From the NCBI GenBank assembly GCA_020854785.1, contig JAHFZE010000188.1, forward strand, positions 1-14,030: DNA of 14,030 bases. Direction: 5' to 3'. Under the pieces are notes generated by a model. That model was not told the DNA's origin. It was given only the letters and a program-made list of their open reading frames with translations, and did not search any database. The stretch is from Methanomethylovorans sp. (GTDB taxonomy: Archaea; Halobacteriota; Methanosarcinia; Methanosarcinales; Methanosarcinaceae). A program made the position numbers and the translations under genes. Below are positions 1-6,577 of the stretch, in pieces (within the stretch, counting starts at the first letter, position 1; each line of letters opens with the position of its first letter).

Positions 1-1
1 G

Positions 2-460
2 AACTCTGTGCCTATAACTGTATTTGCTGTACTGCTTTTTGGTTCAGGCATCTATCTCAACAGGAAAGAAAAACAAAAGCAAAAGAAAAACAGCAGAACA
101 GTAGATGGCAGTAATGCCACTCCCATGCCAAAGGAATCTCTTGTTCAGTTCGTCAGGATCGTTCCTTCACAACAAGTTGTGGCAGGTAAGAAGGCAACTA
201 TTGATGTTTGGGTCAAGAATTTCTCTCAGCAGCCGTACGAGAACTTTGCTGTAAAGGCGAGATTCCCAAATACTGTGGACACAAAAGATCCCTGTCTTTT
301 CTTTGACACCATACCCGCAGGCCAGGCAGCAAAACAAACCTGGACCTTTGTGCCCAAAATGCAAGGATGGCTTGGGTTAGAAGAACCTACTATTGTATTT
401 GAGTACCTGGGTACCAGATACACCGGAACCTTAGACACTGTGTGGGTTCCAGTTCAATAA
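2..460 (+). CDS. Membrane-anchored Ig-like (CARDB/DUF58-associated type) protein, 5' end probably outside the window
   Basis: The reading frame is open from the left edge (codon at 2-4) and ends with TAA at 458-460. A GTG at 8 could be a start, but no ribosome binding site is visible, so the gene probably begins upstream. The visible part begins with a hydrophobic stretch (ITVFAVLLFGSGIYL) that looks like one membrane helix. A strongly basic Lys/Arg/Gln segment follows, then about 100 residues of alternating polar and hydrophobic strands resembling a CARDB or Ig-like beta-sandwich (a VVAGKKATIDVWVKN strand pair and a WTFVPKMQGW turn). The basic segment would normally face the cytoplasm by the positive-inside rule, which makes the topology of the Ig-like domain uncertain. 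The stop codon directly abuts the ATG of the first deacetylase gene, so the two are probably co-transcribed. No enzymatic motif is visible and the function is unknown. Confidence 0.6.
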   Translation, partial: NSVPITVFAVLLFGSGIYLNRKEKQKQKKNSRTVDGSNATPMPKESLVQFVRIVPSQQVVAGKKATIDVWVKNFSQQPYENFAVKARFPNTVDTKDPCLFFDTIPAGQAAKQTWTFVPKMQGWLGLEEPTIVFEYLGTRYTGTLDTVWVPVQ

Positions 461-2479
461 ATGTTGTTACATGGAGGCATGATTATTCAGGAAGATGGAA
501 CTCATGGCCCGGAAAAAGAGCCTGATGCAAAGGATGCCATGACAAAACTTAACCAATTGATAGCCTTGCGTTTTGATGATAGCTCAGGAAACATGGTCAA
601 AGACCCAGTTCTTCTTAAAGCTGTAGTTGAGCAGATCATTGCCTCACCAGAGAAAGAGACCATTGAGAGCACTATGGCTAATGCCGATATCAACAAAGAA
701 GTCAGCATTTCTCTTAATGATGCCGTTATCCTTCAACAGGGGAAGCTATCACATTTTCCGAATAAAGCCCCAGATCCTGAACAGGAATGGCAGAATAAAC
801 TGAACGAACTAGCCTCCACGAGTTTTGCGGAAATATCATACGAGTCCTGCGAACTAAAGCTGCAAGAACCTGAGTCTCTGAAGCTGCAGGCTATTTCTCA
901 CACTGTTCCTCTTTCTGCTTCCCATGCAGCTACAAAAACAGAGTCAAATACAACAGGCTTCGAGCCAGTTGTACGATCAGCAACTGGCCAACAAGAAAAT
1001 ACAGTATTGGTACAGGAAAAAGCTGTAACTGGACCTGCCCAGACAGAGAAAAAAGAAAGTTATGTTCCTATACATAAAGGGAGACAAAAAGAAACATCAG
1101 TTTCTGACACCGAAAAACAAATACAAACTTCAGGTAAGGTTACAACGGACGGTACAAGAGATATTGGCCGGAATACTTTGGGGACTGAGGATATTGTCAG
1201 CATAATTGAAGTCCTTGATTCCATAGAATCCGATATCAAGAAGAAAGAGCTTCCTAAAGATCGATCTATACGCATGGCGGGGTCCAAAAAGAACATTCCT
1301 GAGCAACAGACTGACAAGAATACAAAAATATCATCTTCTGATGCATTTGCACACAAGGTCACAAAAGGTGATACAGGGATAACGGCAAAAGTGGCTGTGC
1401 TCTATTCTGAAGCCCATGTCACGCATTCACCTAAAAACACCAATGTTCAGGACTTGGAGCGTCCTGAACGTCTTACGAGGGCTATGGATCATCTTCAACG
1501 CAGTGGGATATTTGGTGAGCGCTGTGATCTTGTCACCGATAAATATCAGGCTTCAGAAGAAGACCTTTTACTTGTCCATTCGAATGAATATGTCAGGTTC
1601 GTAAGGTCATACTCAGCTTCAGGAGGAGGTTTTCTTGGTGATAGTACCTATATGACGTCCAATACATTCGAAGTTGCGCAACTTGCCGTGGGCTCAGCCA
1701 TAAAGGCCGGAGAACTTGTGTTGTCAGGGCAATACGCTGCAGCAATGGTGATGATACGGCCTCCTGGTCACCATGCGGGTGTTGATAAATACAGGGGATT
1801 TTGCATTTTTAATAACGTGGCTGTTCTGGCCCGGTATCTGCAGAAGAAAAAAGGGCTGTCCAAAATAATGATCATTGACTGGGACGCTCATGCGGGCGAT
1901 GGCACTATGGAGATCTTCTACAATGATCCTACTGTAATGGTTGTATCCTTGCATCGTGATCCACACGATTTCTATCCTCGCAGAGGGTTCAGTTCCCAAA
2001 CAGGAGAAGGGCCTGGTTTAGGTTACACTGTTAACGTGGAAATGCCCATGGGAGCAGGAGATGAAGAATACGCTTTTGCTTTTGATGAATTAGTTATCCC
2101 TCTTTTGCATAGGTTCTCACCGGATTTTGTAATATGCAGCTGTGGGTTCGATGCCTATTTCAAGGAACAGCACATAAAACTGAATCTTACTTCTGCAGGT
2201 TATCACATGATGGCAAAGAAGATAATGTCCGTCATGAATGGGAACTTTGTGCTCGTAATGGAAGGTGGTTATCACAAGTTCAATGGTCATCTTACTCATG
2301 TGGTTATCAATTCGCTGCTTGGACTTCCAGATCCTGTTAACGATAAGCTTAAAACTACGGAGTATGAACGCAATCAGCAGAATTTGGTCCTTAAAGAGAC
2401 AGCAAAAAAGATCATCTATGTTAAGGATAAGTTAGGTATAAAGATCTTTAAAGAGGAAGAATGCGTAGCACAGGTGTGA
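461..2479 (+). CDS. Histone-deacetylase-family zinc hydrolase with long low-complexity N-terminal extension
   Basis: This 672-residue protein has two parts. Residues 1-308 are polar, rich in Glu, Lys, Ser and Thr, and resemble no domain I know; they are probably largely disordered. Residues 309 to about 640 form an HDAC/AcuC/APAH-fold domain. The active site looks complete: the His pair in RPPGHHAG (H437, H438), zinc ligands D475 and H477 in DWDAHAGDGT, a third ligand D564 in CGFDA, and the transition-state Tyr Y604 in MEGGY. The family removes acetyl or other acyl groups from lysines, polyamines or small amides; the substrate here cannot be read from sequence. The usual second His after the zinc-ligand His is Ala (A478). 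The start is uncertain: ATG 461 abuts the previous stop without a ribosome binding site, while in-frame ATGs at 479 (after GGAGG at 473-477, very close) and 539 are alternatives. The end overlaps the next gene by 19 bases. Confidence 0.9.
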   Translation: MLLHGGMIIQEDGTHGPEKEPDAKDAMTKLNQLIALRFDDSSGNMVKDPVLLKAVVEQIIASPEKETIESTMANADINKEVSISLNDAVILQQGKLSHFPNKAPDPEQEWQNKLNELASTSFAEISYESCELKLQEPESLKLQAISHTVPLSASHAATKTESNTTGFEPVVRSATGQQENTVLVQEKAVTGPAQTEKKESYVPIHKGRQKETSVSDTEKQIQTSGKVTTDGTRDIGRNTLGTEDIVSIIEVLDSIESDIKKKELPKDRSIRMAGSKKNIPEQQTDKNTKISSSDAFAHKVTKGDTGITAKVAVLYSEAHVTHSPKNTNVQDLERPERLTRAMDHLQRSGIFGERCDLVTDKYQASEEDLLLVHSNEYVRFVRSYSASGGGFLGDSTYMTSNTFEVAQLAVGSAIKAGELVLSGQYAAAMVMIRPPGHHAGVDKYRGFCIFNNVAVLARYLQKKKGLSKIMIIDWDAHAGDGTMEIFYNDPTVMVVSLHRDPHDFYPRRGFSSQTGEGPGLGYTVNVEMPMGAGDEEYAFAFDELVIPLLHRFSPDFVICSCGFDAYFKEQHIKLNLTSAGYHMMAKKIMSVMNGNFVLVMEGGYHKFNGHLTHVVINSLLGLPDPVNDKLKTTEYERNQQNLVLKETAKKIIYVKDKLGIKIFKEEECVAQV

Positions 2480-3525
2480 TCTACAATACTAATCACGAGC
2501 TACATGATTATATGCTGAAAGGTTTTCCAAGTCCGGAAAGCCCGGCAAGGTTACAGGATATCATGCAGCACTTCAAACATAACAATGTATTTGAAAATAA
2601 TAACTGCAAAGTGCTGATCCCCAACAGTGCTTCCTCAATGGACATTCTGCGTGTGCATACAGTGGATTATTTTTCTTTTGTACGGTCACATTCATCAACT
2701 GGTGGCGGATGGCTTGGCAATGATACTTACCTGTGTGAAGGTTCTCTTGAGGTATTGTTGCAGGCCGTCGGATCGGTGCTCGAAGCTGGCAAGGCTGTTG
2801 CAACGGGAAAATGTGACAATGCATTTGCTTTGGTAAGACCACCCGGTCATCATGCTTATGCAGATAGGCACAGTGGTTTCTGTGTGTTCAATAATGCTGC
2901 TATCCTTGCAAAGTATCTGCAGCAGGTCCAGTCCTGCTCAAAGATCGCTATTGTCAATATAGATGCCCATGCTTCGGACGGTACTCAGGATATATTCAAA
3001 GCAGATCCTTCCGTACTATGTATCTCTGTTCATCAGACCCCATCAGGTTTTTATCCGTTCAAGGGCTTTATTCGGGAAATGGGCCTTATGCCTGCCCTGG
3101 GGTACACATTGAACATGGAAATGCCGCAAGAGGCAGGTAACTTTGAATATTCGATCTTCTTCGAGCAGGTCGGCCTCAAGGTGCTGGAGCAGTTCGATCC
3201 GGATATGGTTATCCTGGAATGTGGTTTTGATTCTTACTACAAAGAAAAGCTTGCTAAGCTAAACCTCACACTTGATGGTTACTATGATGTGGTTTCCCGT
3301 ATCTGTGGCAGATGGCCAACCATTGCACTGCTGGAAGGAGGTTATCATGAGGATCTCGGCTTGCTGGCAGATGTTGTGGTCCAGGCATTAGCAGATAACA
3401 GGTATACTAAAGATGAGGTTGATCAGATGAATTTACTGGCTTCCCGGCAGAGTTCTTGCAGACGCATATTCGGTAACAAGCTGAATGAACTAAAGAGCCT
3501 GTTGTCATCCTATTGGGATCTTTAA
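2461..3525 (+). CDS. Histone-deacetylase-family zinc hydrolase, tandem paralogue
   Basis: This 354-residue protein consists almost entirely of an HDAC-fold domain clearly related to that of the preceding gene; both share a GGG(F/W)LG(D/N)xTY segment. The predicted active site is complete: H130 and H131 in RPPGHHA, zinc ligands D168 and H170 in NIDAHASDGT, D257 in CGFDS, and Y295 in LEGGY. It lacks the long N-terminal extension of its neighbour. The position after the zinc-ligand His is again Ala (A171), and the first Asp of the usual DxD is Asn (N166), while the metal-binding Asp is kept. The ATG is preceded by GAGG at 2453-2456 and lies inside the end of the upstream gene, which indicates coupled translation. 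A GNAT gene follows 20 bases later, so a deacylase and an acetyltransferase are probably made together. The substrate is unknown; lysine, polyamine and small-molecule deacetylation all remain possible. Confidence 0.9.
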   Translation: MRSTGVIYNTNHELHDYMLKGFPSPESPARLQDIMQHFKHNNVFENNNCKVLIPNSASSMDILRVHTVDYFSFVRSHSSTGGGWLGNDTYLCEGSLEVLLQAVGSVLEAGKAVATGKCDNAFALVRPPGHHAYADRHSGFCVFNNAAILAKYLQQVQSCSKIAIVNIDAHASDGTQDIFKADPSVLCISVHQTPSGFYPFKGFIREMGLMPALGYTLNMEMPQEAGNFEYSIFFEQVGLKVLEQFDPDMVILECGFDSYYKEKLAKLNLTLDGYYDVVSRICGRWPTIALLEGGYHEDLGLLADVVVQALADNRYTKDEVDQMNLLASRQSSCRRIFGNKLNELKSLLSSYWDL

Positions 3526-3545
3526 CATATCGATCAGGTGTTTAT

Positions 3546-4466
3546 ATGATAGAACTTGCTTACTATGCTGGTGGCTTAAGGTTCTCTAAGCTGGAATATT
3601 CATATGAGCTGGATAAGCTGAAAATAGGCAGATTTGATTATTTCAATAAACATCTGGGTATGAACGACTACATGGGTAACTTTCGCAGCTGGCTTAAAAG
3701 GCAATCTGTGACCCTTATTGTCGGAATAGATAATATCACTATCGTGGGTTGGGTAATGACAGAAAAATGGAAGCTGAATGCTAAAGATGGCCGTTCTGTC
3801 TATGTATTGAGAGGGATCGAGGTTTCGCCATCTATTGCGCGTAAAGGTATTGGTAGAACATTGTTCGCATTAAGCTTCAAGACCTGTTCCGGACATATGC
3901 TGACAAAGCCGGTGAACTCTGTAGCAAAGGCTTTTTTCCTGTCCATGGGTTTCCAGGAACCTGACAGGAATTGTCCGGTTGATCTTAGCAGCTATCCAGG
4001 TTATCTTTTTCTCCCCAAAGCTTACGAATTGCAGGACATCCCCCATGAACTCATAATGAGCAAAGGAGGAATAGTTGAATGCCAGAAGAATACTTCTTTA
4101 AAGGATATTTTCCGGCCTGACTTTACTTCGATCTCTATTCAGGATACTGAAGAGGTGCCCGCAGCAGAAGAGGGTATGCTCATAAGGAACATTGCACTGG
4201 ATAACATCGCCAAAGACGGACCAGGAACAGAAATTGATGATAATTGTGCAGGATGCTCCACTCTCCCCTCTGTTCCCGTGATCATGGACGCTGTGGACCG
4301 AGGCACCTCTAAAAGCAGAGAGTTCTTGAAAGATCACAAAATGATGACCTCATGCTGTTGTGGTGAGTACGTGACTCATAAATATGCAGTGTCAGGTAGC
4401 CCATCTGGTTTTCTTTTTGTATGCACTTCATGCGGAAAAGAAAGATATTTTCTGAAAGATCAATAG
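3546..4466 (+). CDS. GNAT-family N-acetyltransferase with C-terminal zinc-ribbon-like tail
   Basis: This is a 306-residue protein. Residues ~1-150 carry a GNAT-type fold: strand IVGWVMT, strand LRGIEVSPS, the acetyl-CoA pyrophosphate loop ARKGIGRTLFA (residues 98-108), and the closing AKAFFLSMGFQ helix-strand. The loop normally reads R/Q-x-x-G-x-G; here the first position is Ala (A98), so catalysis is likely but not certain. A linker of ~90 residues, containing a CxxC, leads to a Cys-rich end (C270-C272, then C293 and C296 in a CxxCG) that resembles a zinc ribbon, perhaps for binding protein or nucleic acid. The start at 3546 is chosen because AGGTG at 3536-3540 precedes it at good spacing; an ATG at 3513 would overlap the upstream gene and lacks such a site. 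It is the last gene of the deacetylase operon and resembles the GNAT encoded at 10168-10926, including the stretch after the GNAT core. Confidence 0.75.
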   Translation: MIELAYYAGGLRFSKLEYSYELDKLKIGRFDYFNKHLGMNDYMGNFRSWLKRQSVTLIVGIDNITIVGWVMTEKWKLNAKDGRSVYVLRGIEVSPSIARKGIGRTLFALSFKTCSGHMLTKPVNSVAKAFFLSMGFQEPDRNCPVDLSSYPGYLFLPKAYELQDIPHELIMSKGGIVECQKNTSLKDIFRPDFTSISIQDTEEVPAAEEGMLIRNIALDNIAKDGPGTEIDDNCAGCSTLPSVPVIMDAVDRGTSKSREFLKDHKMMTSCCCGEYVTHKYAVSGSPSGFLFVCTSCGKERYFLKDQ

Positions 4467-4470
4467 TGTT

Positions 4471-4501
4471 TTCATTTTTCTGTTCATTCATATCTTTTTA
4501 T
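4471..4501 (+). terminator. T-rich probable archaeal terminator
   Basis: A run of T clusters lies immediately after the GNAT stop codon with no strong hairpin before it. This fits the T-tract type of intrinsic termination known in archaea. It separates the deacetylase operon from the next promoter at about 4560. Confidence 0.45.
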
Positions 4502-4510
4502 GACTTATAT

Positions 4511-4529
4511 GTTTGCATTGATAGCAAAC
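4511..4529. repeat. Inverted repeat GTTTGC-N7-GCAAAC upstream of the signalling operon
   Basis: Arms of six bases (4511-4516 and 4524-4529) are perfectly complementary around a seven-base spacer. The element sits about 30 bases upstream of the candidate TATA box, where archaeal activators or repressors often bind. It could instead be a weak hairpin that helps end the upstream transcript. Confidence 0.4.
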
Positions 4530-4558
4530 GAACAGAAAGCATTTTATTGGTTTAATTC

Positions 4559-4566
4559 TATATATT
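4559..4566 (+). promoter_or_regulatory. TATA box for the CheF-like/KaiC operon
   Basis: TATATATT lies in an A/T-rich stretch about 40 bases before the ATG at 4606. A start of transcription some 25 bases downstream (near 4588) would give a leader of about 17 bases carrying the AGGT ribosome binding site at 4597-4600. Neighbouring A/T runs make the exact box uncertain. Confidence 0.55.
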
Positions 4567-4605
4567 ATATTATTATAATTTAAAACAACTATATGTAGGT
4601 AAAAC

Positions 4606-5193
4606 ATGGCACAGGAGCAGGGTATTGCAAAAGTAGATCTTAATTATATCTTCAAAGCTGTCATTATGGGGACTTCTCTCTACTCTGATAACTGGGAGAA
4701 AGGAGTACTTTATCTCACTAATCTGAACCTGTGGTTCTCTGAAGGCAAAGGCTGGTTCACTATTCCACTCAAGAACATAACAATGGTGGGTAGGGAGGTA
4801 CCTAATACGATCCGCATGAAAGCACAGCGTGCCATAGGTACAACCCACGTGCTGATAATCGACTATCTCCAGGCTTCCAGTGTCAGTGCAGATTCATATG
4901 CCTCGTCAGTGGCATTATTGGGCGGTAATGAAGTAGTGGTGAACACCTTGAAAGCTTATTTGCAGCCGATGTGTGGAACTCCTCCCAGGTCTCAGTCCCT
5001 TTCAGACATTGACAAGAAACTGCTTTACATGCTCTATACAGGGATCAATGATATGCTGAAACTTTCCTTCCTCATAGGAACGGATGCAGAAACCCTTGCC
5101 GGGAGCTTCAAGAATCTCAGGGATCAGGGACTCTGTGATACGATGGGAAAACTGACACAAGAAGGTATGACAAAGATCAAGGAGCTGATGTAA
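4606..5193 (+). CDS. Short CheF-like protein (archaeal taxis adaptor family, DUF439-like)
   Basis: This 195-residue protein appears to have two parts. Residues ~14-118 form a beta-rich, PH/GRAM-like domain; a KGVLYLTNLNLWF strand pair, WFTIPLKNITMVGRE and the long strand HVLIIDYL are typical of archaeal CheF proteins. Residues ~131-195 look like a winged helix (DIDKKLLYMLYTG, then AETLAGSFKNLRDQGLC and a short wing). In haloarchaea CheF connects the Che system to the archaellum switch; the haloarchaeal proteins are longer, to my knowledge about 280-300 residues with a repeated N-terminal domain, so this is a half-length relative. No CheA, CheY or archaellum gene is visible here, so a motility role is not shown and an adaptor role within the local KaiC module is an alternative. 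The start follows AGGT at 4597-4600. It is the first gene of a + strand cluster reaching 10926. Confidence 0.6.
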   Translation: MAQEQGIAKVDLNYIFKAVIMGTSLYSDNWEKGVLYLTNLNLWFSEGKGWFTIPLKNITMVGREVPNTIRMKAQRAIGTTHVLIIDYLQASSVSADSYASSVALLGGNEVVVNTLKAYLQPMCGTPPRSQSLSDIDKKLLYMLYTGINDMLKLSFLIGTDAETLAGSFKNLRDQGLCDTMGKLTQEGMTKIKELM

Positions 5194-5197
5194 TGGT

Positions 5198-5219
5198 CTT
5201 TTTTCTTCTATTTTTCTTT
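5198..5219 (+). terminator. Pyrimidine-rich tract between CheF-like and V4R genes
   Basis: T6 at 5199-5204, T5 at 5211-5215 and T3 at 5217-5219 fill the short gap before the next ribosome binding site. Such tracts can cause partial termination in archaea, so this may lower expression of the downstream genes relative to the CheF-like gene. Confidence 0.3.
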
Positions 5220-5220
5220 A

Positions 5221-5227
5221 GGAGGTG
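5221..5227 (+). promoter_or_regulatory. Strong ribosome binding site GGAGGTG of the V4R gene
   Basis: GGAGGTG matches the archaeal anti-Shine-Dalgarno sequence and lies six bases before ATG 5234. It excludes the in-frame GTG at 5225, which lies inside the site. Confidence 0.75.
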
Positions 5228-5233
5228 TCTGAT

Positions 5234-6226
5234 ATGAGCGATATACCACCAGGTTTGCCTCCTTTTATGGGCTCACCGGCAGGTGGTCCTCCACCCATGG
5301 CCTCGGGTGGCAGTTTTGCTCAGTCTCTTGGTGCTTTTGGTACCATGTTAAAGATACAGGAAACAATTAGTACCAGATTCCCTATTTCAAAAGTACCCTG
5401 GAGAGACACCAGGGTTTTCCTGCGCGCACATAGCATCGAGTCGATCAGATCCACTCCCTTGTACGGTTTTATGATGCGCTTGTTCAAGGATGTGGGCTTA
5501 GGAGACATGCAGCTTGTAGGATATGCACCAATGCATTATGTGTTCGCAGTTCCAGGATGCCCTGTTTGTAACATCTATCCTGCTCTTCATAACCAGAAAG
5601 TGTGTGTAGCTACCACGGATGCTTTGCACCGGTTCTTCAAAGAAGAACTAGAGCTGGAATGTATGGTCGAGGAAACAGAATGTGTAAAAGATAGTGGAGC
5701 AGTTTGCAAGTTCAAGGTAGCATTGCAGCCTATTTCTGCTTATCAGGTCCTCCTTGATGACAATGACAGATTGATCCTTTCCGGTAAAAGACCTCCGGCA
5801 ATGGAACAGCCTGAACTTGTCAGCAGGGTAGAGGTACTTACTATATATAAACTTCTTGACCGTGGGAAGCTTTCTGACATAGGTGAAGCTTACATGCAAT
5901 TTGCAGGCAGCATGCCGGTGAAAGAAAAAATATTCGATCCTCCATGGAAGACGGCCGAGGAGCTCAGATCCATCATTTCCAAACATGGTGCCTTTGGTGC
6001 TGCCTTTGGGGAAATGGCTACAAAAGTTCAGTCTGTCCAACACTCCGCTTTAGAGATGCCTTCATCTCCCCCTGCATCATCTACACCGTCTACATCGTCT
6101 GTTCCTTCTTTATCATCCGCTCCTGCTGCACCTTCGGTTCAGGAGCAGGCATCGAAGATCAAAGATGAGGCAAAGAATGCAGGAAGCTTTGCTGAGCTCA
6201 TAGCAAAGATGAAAAAACAAAACTGA
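5234..6226 (+). CDS. V4R-domain (4-vinyl reductase-like) ligand-binding sensor protein
   Basis: This 330-residue protein starts with a Pro/Gly-rich tract (residues ~1-30). The following ~130 residues end in a pattern typical of V4R domains: a hydrophobic strand leading to CPVC (C109, C112), a helix TTDALHRFFKEEL, then EETECVKDSGAVCKFKV with C150 and C158. V4R domains bind small hydrophobic ligands or metals in sensors and tetrapyrrole enzymes; the four cysteines here could hold zinc or a heme or corrinoid-type ligand, which is inference. Residues ~190-260 may be a helical or winged-helix-like part. A Ser/Pro/Ala linker (~276-300) ends in an amphipathic helix (SFAELIAKMKKQ) that could dock on a partner. 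No membrane segment is seen, so it is probably cytoplasmic. It lies in a row with the Sm-like, KaiC-like and roadblock genes and is the best candidate for the input sensor. Confidence 0.65.
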   Translation: MSDIPPGLPPFMGSPAGGPPPMASGGSFAQSLGAFGTMLKIQETISTRFPISKVPWRDTRVFLRAHSIESIRSTPLYGFMMRLFKDVGLGDMQLVGYAPMHYVFAVPGCPVCNIYPALHNQKVCVATTDALHRFFKEELELECMVEETECVKDSGAVCKFKVALQPISAYQVLLDDNDRLILSGKRPPAMEQPELVSRVEVLTIYKLLDRGKLSDIGEAYMQFAGSMPVKEKIFDPPWKTAEELRSIISKHGAFGAAFGEMATKVQSVQHSALEMPSSPPASSTPSTSSVPSLSSAPAAPSVQEQASKIKDEAKNAGSFAELIAKMKKQN

Positions 6227-6235
6227 GGATTTAAA

Positions 6236-6577
6236 ATGGTTTGTGATTCCCTGAATCTTAAATGTGACCTGATCTCCCGATTTACGGGTGAGATGGTGCG
6301 TGTCATTACTGGCAGTTCTCATTATAGAGGAGAATGCCTGATGGTAGACATAGGATCAAATGATGTCTTTCTCAAAGATGTTGTACGTAAGATCGATTCC
6401 GGCTGGACCAAAGTAACTGATCTTATGTTCATAAGCGGATCTTCCGTTGAGGCAATTTATGTTGAATTAGGTTATCCGTTCGAGGTAAACGAATCTCTTA
6501 TCCTCTCAGTGGAGAACGGACTGATCAATCATAGTTCTGATCTTGAAAATGATCATGAGCTGGAGGGACTTCTATGA
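6236..6577 (+). CDS. Sm-like (LSm-fold) small protein of the KaiC operon
   Basis: This 113-residue protein follows GAGG at 6225-6228. Residues ~12-77 match the Sm pattern position by position: FTGEMVRV (G18, V21, V23) as strands 1-2, YRG (30-32), D38, N42 and LKD (46-48) as the Sm1 motif, then MFISGSSVEAIYV (64-76) as the Sm2 motif. The usual Arg of the Sm2 IRG is Ser here, which would alter the classic uridine pocket of RNA-binding Sm rings. It may therefore form a ring or act as a protein-binding module and not bind U-rich RNA; that is inference. Residues 80-113 form an acidic tail. The stop overlaps the KaiC-like start by four bases (ATGA), so translation is coupled and the two proteins are likely partners. 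The alternative is another small beta-barrel such as an SH3-like fold. Confidence 0.55.
   Translation: MVCDSLNLKCDLISRFTGEMVRVITGSSHYRGECLMVDIGSNDVFLKDVVRKIDSGWTKVTDLMFISGSSVEAIYVELGYPFEVNESLILSVENGLINHSSDLENDHELEGLL

Noticed and set aside
1060..1362. 100-codon open frame on the - strand inside the HDAC N-terminal extension
   Set aside because: I considered whether the low-complexity region hides a gene on the other strand, but it has no ribosome binding site or domain and the + strand frame is continuous into the HDAC domain.
5225..5233. GTG at 5225 as the start of the V4R gene
   Set aside because: The GTG is part of the GGAGGTG ribosome binding site that serves ATG 5234.
5648..6043. 131-codon open frame on the - strand within the V4R gene
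   Set aside because: It lies wholly opposite a well-supported gene with a strong ribosome binding site, and its translation shows no domain pattern.
6061..6135. Serine/proline-coding stretch of the V4R gene as a DNA repeat
   Set aside because: The similarity of units comes from repeated Ser and Pro codons in a linker; no exact tandem unit is maintained.
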